Of a DNA stretch of 36,126 nucleotides, positions 32,521 through 36,126 are shown piece after piece (position 1 is the stretch's first letter; the number at the start of each line of letters is the position of its first letter). The stretch comes from Lachnospiraceae bacterium (GTDB lineage: Bacteria; Bacillota; Clostridia; Lachnospirales; Lachnospiraceae), in assembly GCA_024696825.1 (NCBI GenBank), contig JAILGL010000068.1:1-36126 (forward strand), written 5' to 3'. The translations under genes and the position numbers were made by a program. Below the pieces are notes generated by a model that saw only the letters and a program-made list of their open reading frames with translations, ran no database searches and was not told the DNA's origin.

Positions 32521-32988
32521 TTAAGCCTCGCTCTCGGCTTCCTTATCGGCATCCTTAACCCTGTCATTCTTCTCTACCTTAGGGATACTGTCATCCTTAG
32601 CTACTGCCGCAAGAATACCATTTACAAAGCCGGCTGACTTATCTGTTCCGTAAGCTGCTGCAAGATTTACAGCCTCATTAATCGCTACCTTAACCGAAAC
32701 ATCATCATCCATAGTAATTTCATAGATTCCAATTCGAAGAGCCGCAAGATCAGTTCTTGCAATTCTTGAAATGTCCCAACCTATGGACTTATTCTGAATA
32801 ATGTCATCTATATCTTCTATTTTTTCTGCAATCTTCCCAAGCTTCTCAGTTATAAAAGCGCCGTCCTTCTCATTAACATTTTCTTCCTCAAGAAAATAGG
32901 CAATCTGCTCTTTATACTCCTCCTCATTGTAATTATCCAATGAGTAGAGAAGCTTAAAAAGATTTTCTCTAAATTCTCTTTTTTTCAT
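32521..32988 (-). CDS. nusB: Transcription antitermination factor NusB
   Basis: This 155-residue all-helical RNA-binding protein works with NusE (S10) in rRNA antitermination. The family pattern is KKREFRENLFKLLYSLD at the N-terminus, then IARTDLAALRIGIYEI and VAINEAVNLAAAYGTDKSAGFVNGILAAV. The C-terminus is an acidic and basic tail of about 25 residues. It follows yqhY by 8 bases, so the two are co-transcribed; a GAGG in the end of yqhY is 12 bases away, a long spacing. Confidence 0.95.
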   Translation of the reverse strand: MKKREFRENLFKLLYSLDNYNEEEYKEQIAYFLEEENVNEKDGAFITEKLGKIAEKIEDIDDIIQNKSIGWDISRIARTDLAALRIGIYEITMDDDVSVKVAINEAVNLAAAYGTDKSAGFVNGILAAVAKDDSIPKVEKNDRVKDADKEAESEA

Positions 32989-32996
32989 AGTAATAA

Positions 32997-33389
32997 TTAA
33001 TCCTCGTACTTGATACCGGTAATCTTAACGTCAACCTTTTCCACTTCAAGTCCGGTCATGCTTTCTACCTGTGTTTTTGCTCTCTGCTGAACCTCTTTAC
33101 TAACCTTAGGAATGCTCTTTCCATACATAATTGCAATAGAGATTCCAAGCTTAACCTTAGTGTTCTCAAGAACAACCTTAACACCCTTCTGTATCTTCTT
33201 GCCGCCAAACATGGCAACTATATCATCTGAAAGTGTTCCACCCATAGAGTAAACACCGTCTACCTCAGCTGCTGCAAGTGCTGCGATGGTAGCTACAACG
33301 TCAGAAGCAATCTTAACTTCACCTACATCGCCATACTCGTCAATGCTTATAGTGACATCTGTCGCTTTTGTATTATCCTTACTAGCCAT
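32997..33389 (-). CDS. yqhY: Asp23/Gls24 family protein (YqhY-like)
   Basis: This is a 130-residue Asp23/DUF322 protein with the core EVKIASDVVATIAALAAAEVDGVYSM and GVKVVLENTKVKLGISIAIMYGKSIPKVSKEVQQRAKTQVESMTGLEV. The family is linked to envelope stress. In Bacillus the YqhY member lies beside the acetyl-CoA carboxylase and nusB genes and affects lipid synthesis. Here it is the first gene of the nusB-to-argR operon. GGAGG lies 6 bases before the ATG. A leader hairpin precedes that site. Confidence 0.9.
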   Translation of the reverse strand: MASKDNTKATDVTISIDEYGDVGEVKIASDVVATIAALAAAEVDGVYSMGGTLSDDIVAMFGGKKIQKGVKVVLENTKVKLGISIAIMYGKSIPKVSKEVQQRAKTQVESMTGLEVEKVDVKITGIKYED

Positions 33390-33403
33390 AAATTACCTCC
33401 ATC

Positions 33404-33440
33404 CCCGGTGAAACCTCTAATTAATAACCGTCACCGGAAT
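33404..33440 (-). promoter_or_regulatory. Leader hairpin before yqhY
   Basis: On the minus strand, CCGGTGA and TCACCGG pair across about 19 bases and end just before the ribosome binding site of yqhY. It could tune translation of the first operon gene. No riboswitch class is recognised. Confidence 0.45.
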
Positions 33441-33456
33441 ATTCAAAACTCCTAAT

Positions 33457-33485
33457 ATTATAGCAGATTATAGGCATTTAGTAAA
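33457..33485 (-). promoter_or_regulatory. Promoter of the yqhY-nusB-...-argR operon
   Basis: The minus strand has TTTACT, a 17-bp spacer and a perfect TATAAT (33457-33462). Gaps downstream stay under about 80 bases to argR, so this promoter can serve the whole operon. Confidence 0.75.
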
Positions 33486-33610
33486 GCAGACATTAGCAGG
33501 ACATTGGCAAGACATCAACATTTTGAAATACCCTATATTCAGTAAAAAAATAACTGTATAATAACACCAAAAATTAGTGCTTATTTTGGTTAAATGTTTC
33601 AAAAATAGCC
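33486..33610. other. Divergent intergenic region without a gene
   Basis: AT-rich sequence between the two divergent promoters. An isolated TATAAT at 33556-33561 lacks a good -35 box. I see no ORF, repeat or operator. Confidence 0.4.
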
Positions 33611-33639
33611 TTTACATAATGCAAATACTTTATTATAAT
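33611..33639 (+). promoter_or_regulatory. aroD promoter
   Basis: TTTACA (33611-33616), a 17-bp spacer and a perfect TATAAT (33634-33639) predict a start near 33646 and a leader of about 60 bases. Confidence 0.8.
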
Positions 33640-33705
33640 TAAAGTAATTATGAACATTTTTAAACATAAATATTTATAAATAATTACTAATTTTTGGAGG
33701 TTATC

Positions 33706-34509
33706 GTGGTTTCAGTAAATAATATTAATTTTGGTGAAGGAATACCTAAAATAGGGGCATCTGTTACTGAAGAAGATCAGAAATCAGTTATTGCTGCAGC
33801 CGACATAATGGTTCAAAAACACGTCGACTTTGTGGAATGGCGTTTGGATTATTTTAAGCAGTTGGAAAATGAAAGTGTTATGAATGAGACCTTAAGACGT
33901 CTCAATATGTCACTTGAAAAGCTCCCACTGTTATTAACCTACCGTTCTAAAGCAGAAGGCGGTAAGGGTACTCTTCCTAAAGAAAAGATTTGGGAATTAT
34001 TAAAGAAATATGCTGCATCCCCTTACGTTGATATGATTGATGTGGAAGTATTTGCAGGCTTTGATTTCAACGAAAGTATAGATGGTTATATTAATGATAA
34101 TGTTATTGATGAAGAGACAGAGAGCTTCATTGCAGATATAAAGAAATCAGCAGTAGTAGTAGGTTCTTACCATGATTTTGATGGCACTCCTGAGATTATA
34201 AAAATCGAGGCTGCCCTTAAGGTAATGGATTTGCTTGGTTGCGACATTTTAAAAATCGCTGTTATGCCAAAATCTAATGCTGATGTGCTGACACTTATGA
34301 GTGCAGTAAATGAAATGAGCGAGATGGTTACCAAGAAACCTATCATCGCTATGTCCATGGGCAAGTTGGGTTCTGTATCCAGACTAATATGCGAGTCCTA
34401 TGGTTGCGCCGCTACATTTGCAAGCGTGGGCCAGGCAAGCGCTCCGGGACAGATAGAGTCTGCAAAACTAAGGGGTATAATTGGCACTCTTCACGATATA
34501 CGAAAATAA
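33706..34509 (+). CDS. aroD: Type I 3-dehydroquinate dehydratase
   Basis: This 267-residue class I enzyme makes 3-dehydroshikimate in the shikimate pathway through a Schiff base. The (beta/alpha)8 signatures are VDFVEWRLDYF, LLTYRSKAEGGKG, the catalytic His in VVGSYHDFDGTP and the Schiff-base Lys in DILKIAVMPKS. MSMGKLGSVSRLICESYGCAATFASVG follows near the C-terminus. A GTG start at 33706 is chosen, with GGAGG 5 bases upstream; the longer frame from a TTG at 33694 includes that site and is not used. Shikimate kinase follows 85 bases later, a partial aro operon. Confidence 0.95.
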   Translation: MVSVNNINFGEGIPKIGASVTEEDQKSVIAAADIMVQKHVDFVEWRLDYFKQLENESVMNETLRRLNMSLEKLPLLLTYRSKAEGGKGTLPKEKIWELLKKYAASPYVDMIDVEVFAGFDFNESIDGYINDNVIDEETESFIADIKKSAVVVGSYHDFDGTPEIIKIEAALKVMDLLGCDILKIAVMPKSNADVLTLMSAVNEMSEMVTKKPIIAMSMGKLGSVSRLICESYGCAATFASVGQASAPGQIESAKLRGIIGTLHDIRK

Positions 34510-34554
34510 ATTTCAAACGGATATTATAAACGTATATTAATAAATCAAATTTAA

Positions 34555-34577
34555 GAGTATACTTTTTTAGTATGCTC
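34555..34577 (+). promoter_or_regulatory. Hairpin before the aroK ribosome binding site
   Basis: GAGTATAC and GTATGCTC form an 8-bp stem with one G-U pair and a U-rich loop. It lies 6 bases before the ribosome binding site region of aroK and could modulate its translation. No T-tract follows the stem, so it is not a standard terminator. Confidence 0.4.
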
Positions 34578-34594
34578 GAGAAATGGAGAAACTT

Positions 34595-35140
34595 ATGAGT
34601 AAATTAAAAGGTCATGTTTTTTTAGTTGGTTTTATGGGAGTTGGTAAAACCACTGTTTCACACGAACTTAGCAGAAAATTCGAGATTTCAGAAATCGATA
34701 CAGACCAGGCAATAGCAGAAAATGAGAAAATGTCTATTCCTGATATCTTTGAAAAAAAGGGAGAGGATTATTTTAGAAAATGCGAGACTCGTCTCCTATT
34801 TTCCATTATGCAGATTTCACCACGCGTGGTTTCCTGCGGTGGCGGCATAGTGTTAAATGAGATGAATGTTAAGGCCATGAGGGAGGTCGGAACTATAGTC
34901 TTACTTACAGCAACACCTGAAACAATATATGAAAGAGTTAAGGGTAATAAGGACAGACCACTTTTAAAGGGACGCCTTTCTGTTAAGGGAATCTCAAAGC
35001 TTATGGATGAAAGAAAGGAAGCTTATGAAAATGCGGCTGATGTAGTTATCCCTACAGACGGCCTTTCACCTAATGAGATAGCACAGAAAATCGAGGATGC
35101 TATTTCACCTCGTGCAGATGCAGTTTTACCTCGTCTGTAA
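34595..35140 (+). CDS. aroK: Shikimate kinase
   Basis: This 181-residue kinase makes shikimate 3-phosphate with ATP. The Walker A loop GFMGVGKTT is near residue 16. The shikimate-binding IDTDQAI is followed by FRKCETRLL, VVSCGGGIVL and the lid NKDRPLL. The ATG at 34595 is chosen, because GGAG lies 6 bases before it; an ATG 12 bases earlier contains that site. With aroD directly upstream, the pair covers the third and fifth steps of the seven-step pathway. The intervening step, aroE, is not in the window. Confidence 0.95.
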   Translation: MSKLKGHVFLVGFMGVGKTTVSHELSRKFEISEIDTDQAIAENEKMSIPDIFEKKGEDYFRKCETRLLFSIMQISPRVVSCGGGIVLNEMNVKAMREVGTIVLLTATPETIYERVKGNKDRPLLKGRLSVKGISKLMDERKEAYENAADVVIPTDGLSPNEIAQKIEDAISPRADAVLPRL

Positions 35141-35206
35141 TTTAATTAGTAATTCGTTTAAATGTAATTTAATTAAAATGCAATTTAACTCAAAAAGGAA
35201 AATGTA

Positions 35207-35263
35207 AAAGGGATTTGTAATAATAATTGTGGCGGTTCAAGCTACATTTGCTTACAAATCCCT
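35207..35263 (+). terminator. Large hairpin after aroK
   Basis: AGGGATTTGTAA and TTACAAATCCCT pair over 12 bp around a loop of about 31 bases. No T-tract follows, so it may be a transcript-end stabiliser or part of the repeats that follow rather than a simple terminator. Confidence 0.45.
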
Positions 35264-35336
35264 AATTAATTGCAATTTCATACAAATCCACAATTGATTA
35301 TAACTTCATATAAATCCCCAATTGATTATAAGTTTA
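35253..35336. repeat. Three 28-bp tandem repeats upstream of efp
   Basis: Units start at 35253, 35281 and 35309 with TACAAATCC or TATAAATCC, then AATTGATTATAA-like sequence and an AACTTCA-like end. The period is exactly 28 bp. The array ends just before the efp promoter, so it could bind a regulator. The first unit is also the right arm of the hairpin at 35207-35263. Confidence 0.7.
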
Positions 35337-35338
35337 GG

Positions 35339-35367
35339 TTTACAAATTTAGATAAATAGTATAGAAT
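35339..35367 (+). promoter_or_regulatory. efp promoter
   Basis: TTTACA (35339-35344), a 17-bp spacer and TAGAAT (35362-35367). A start near 35374 gives a leader of about 56 bases. Confidence 0.65.
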
Positions 35368-35429
35368 GTTATATGTATTTTTAACAAAAAGGGCGTTTTC
35401 GCGTTCTTGATTTAAGGAGGATTTTTATA

Positions 35430-35984
35430 ATGGTTTCAGCTGGTGATTTTAAGAATGGTCTTACAATAGAAGTTGATGGTGGAATTTATCAGGTAATGGA
35501 GTTCCAGCATGTTAAGCCTGGTAAGGGTGCAGCTTTCGTAAGAACTAAGTTAAAAAATATCAAGAGCGGCGGCGTAGTTGAAAAAACTTTCAGACCTACA
35601 GAGAAGTGCCCACAGGCTCATATAGATCGTTCAGAGATGCAGTATCTCTACAAGGATGATATGTATCATTTCATGAACAACGAAACATTTGATATGGTTG
35701 ATATGGACCCAGAGCAGGTTGGTGATGCACTTAAGTTCGTTAAAGAGAACGAGATGGTTAAGATGCTTTCTCATCAGGGAGAGGTATTCGCTATCGAGCC
35801 TCCTCTTTTCGTAGAGCTTGAGGTAACTGAGACAGAGCCTGGTGTTAAGGGTGATACAGCAACAGGAGCTAACAAGCCTGCTATCGTTGAGACAGGTGCT
35901 CAGGTTACAGTACCTCTTTTCGTTAACATCGGCGACAAGATCAGCATTGATACACGTACCGGTGATTATCTTAAGAGAGTATAA
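35430..35984 (+). CDS. efp: Elongation factor P
   Basis: This 184-residue translation factor relieves ribosome stalling at consecutive prolines. All three beta-barrel domains are present. The tip loop of domain I reads HVKPGKGAA, with Lys32 at the position that is modified in many bacteria, and the C-terminal signature [24 protein letters not shown] closes the chain. AGGAGG lies at normal spacing before the ATG. It is followed by a strong terminator. Codon use (for example GTT, CTT, GAG) looks typical of a highly expressed gene. Confidence 0.97.
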   Translation: MVSAGDFKNGLTIEVDGGIYQVMEFQHVKPGKGAAFVRTKLKNIKSGGVVEKTFRPTEKCPQAHIDRSEMQYLYKDDMYHFMNNETFDMVDMDPEQVGDALKFVKENEMVKMLSHQGEVFAIEPPLFVELEVTETEPGVKGDTATGANKPAIVETGAQVTVPLFVNIGDKISIDTRTGDYLKRV

Positions 35985-36077
35985 TTATATTGATATTGCT
36001 ATTAATTATTAATCATTAGAATATTGATTATTGATGGTCGATTATATCGATTTAATTTAAATTTTAAACTAATTAAG

Positions 36078-36103
36078 CCGGGCTTTTATAAGCCCGGTTT
36101 TTT
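36078..36103 (+). terminator. efp terminator
   Basis: CCGGGCT and AGCCCGG pair across TTTATA and are followed by TTTTTT. This is a textbook intrinsic terminator about 95 bases after the efp stop. Confidence 0.95.
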
Positions 36104-36126
36104 ATGCGATTAATTGCGTGGTTTTG

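Noticed and set aside
33640-33705. Riboswitch or T-box in the aroD leader
   Set aside because: The leader is about 60 AT-rich bases with no stable stem or T-box motif.

Overview
The window is a chromosomal segment from an AT-rich Gram-positive anaerobe of the Clostridia, most likely a Lachnospiraceae member. The evidence is the SCIFF ranthipeptide locus, the yqhY-nusB-xseAB-ispA-dxs-tlyA-nadK-argR block typical of Clostridia, GGAGG-type ribosome binding sites with several TTG/GTG starts, GAAC-N4-GTTC LexA boxes, and surface proteins with Lys-rich C-terminal domains. Placement below family is not possible from this sequence alone.

Layout. Nearly everything up to 33.4 kb is on the minus strand. 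At the left edge (1-136) is the 5' end of a group II intron, sitting directly behind the intrinsic terminator of a two-gene STAS/anti-sigma-kinase module (212-957). Next come a secreted lipase-like protein with a Lys-rich FnIII-like tail, a DUF975 membrane protein, an MscS channel, a 1394-residue RND exporter with a large coiled-coil insert, an S66 LD-carboxypeptidase and a MarR regulator whose promoter carries two identical palindromes. A gene-free interval (12.4-13.4 kb) follows, then recA with twin LexA boxes, nudC, a DUF1653 protein, the SCIFF maturase and the 50-residue SCIFF peptide. Beyond these are an AI-2E family permease, polA, a zinc-finger membrane protein, recN, yebC, argR, nadK, tlyA, dxs, ispA, xseB, xseA, nusB and yqhY. 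From 33.7 kb the direction flips to plus: aroD, aroK and efp.

How the genes work together. The yqhY-to-argR run is a housekeeping operon (transcription, recombination, isoprenoid precursors, NADP, arginine control) driven from a clear promoter at 33457-33485. yebC ends in its own terminator, so recN-zfHC2-polA-permease forms a separate repair-oriented unit. SCIFF and its radical SAM maturase are adjacent, with a terminator between them that should keep peptide mRNA above enzyme mRNA.

Most unusual. The 1-kb interval between marR and recA contains no convincing protein gene. It does hold a plus-strand promoter, a roughly 155-nt region folding as a long closing stem with a three-way junction, seven 52-bp tandem hairpin repeats with a 156-bp superperiod, and an intrinsic terminator. 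Together these look like a roughly 730-nt structured non-coding transcript of no class I can name.
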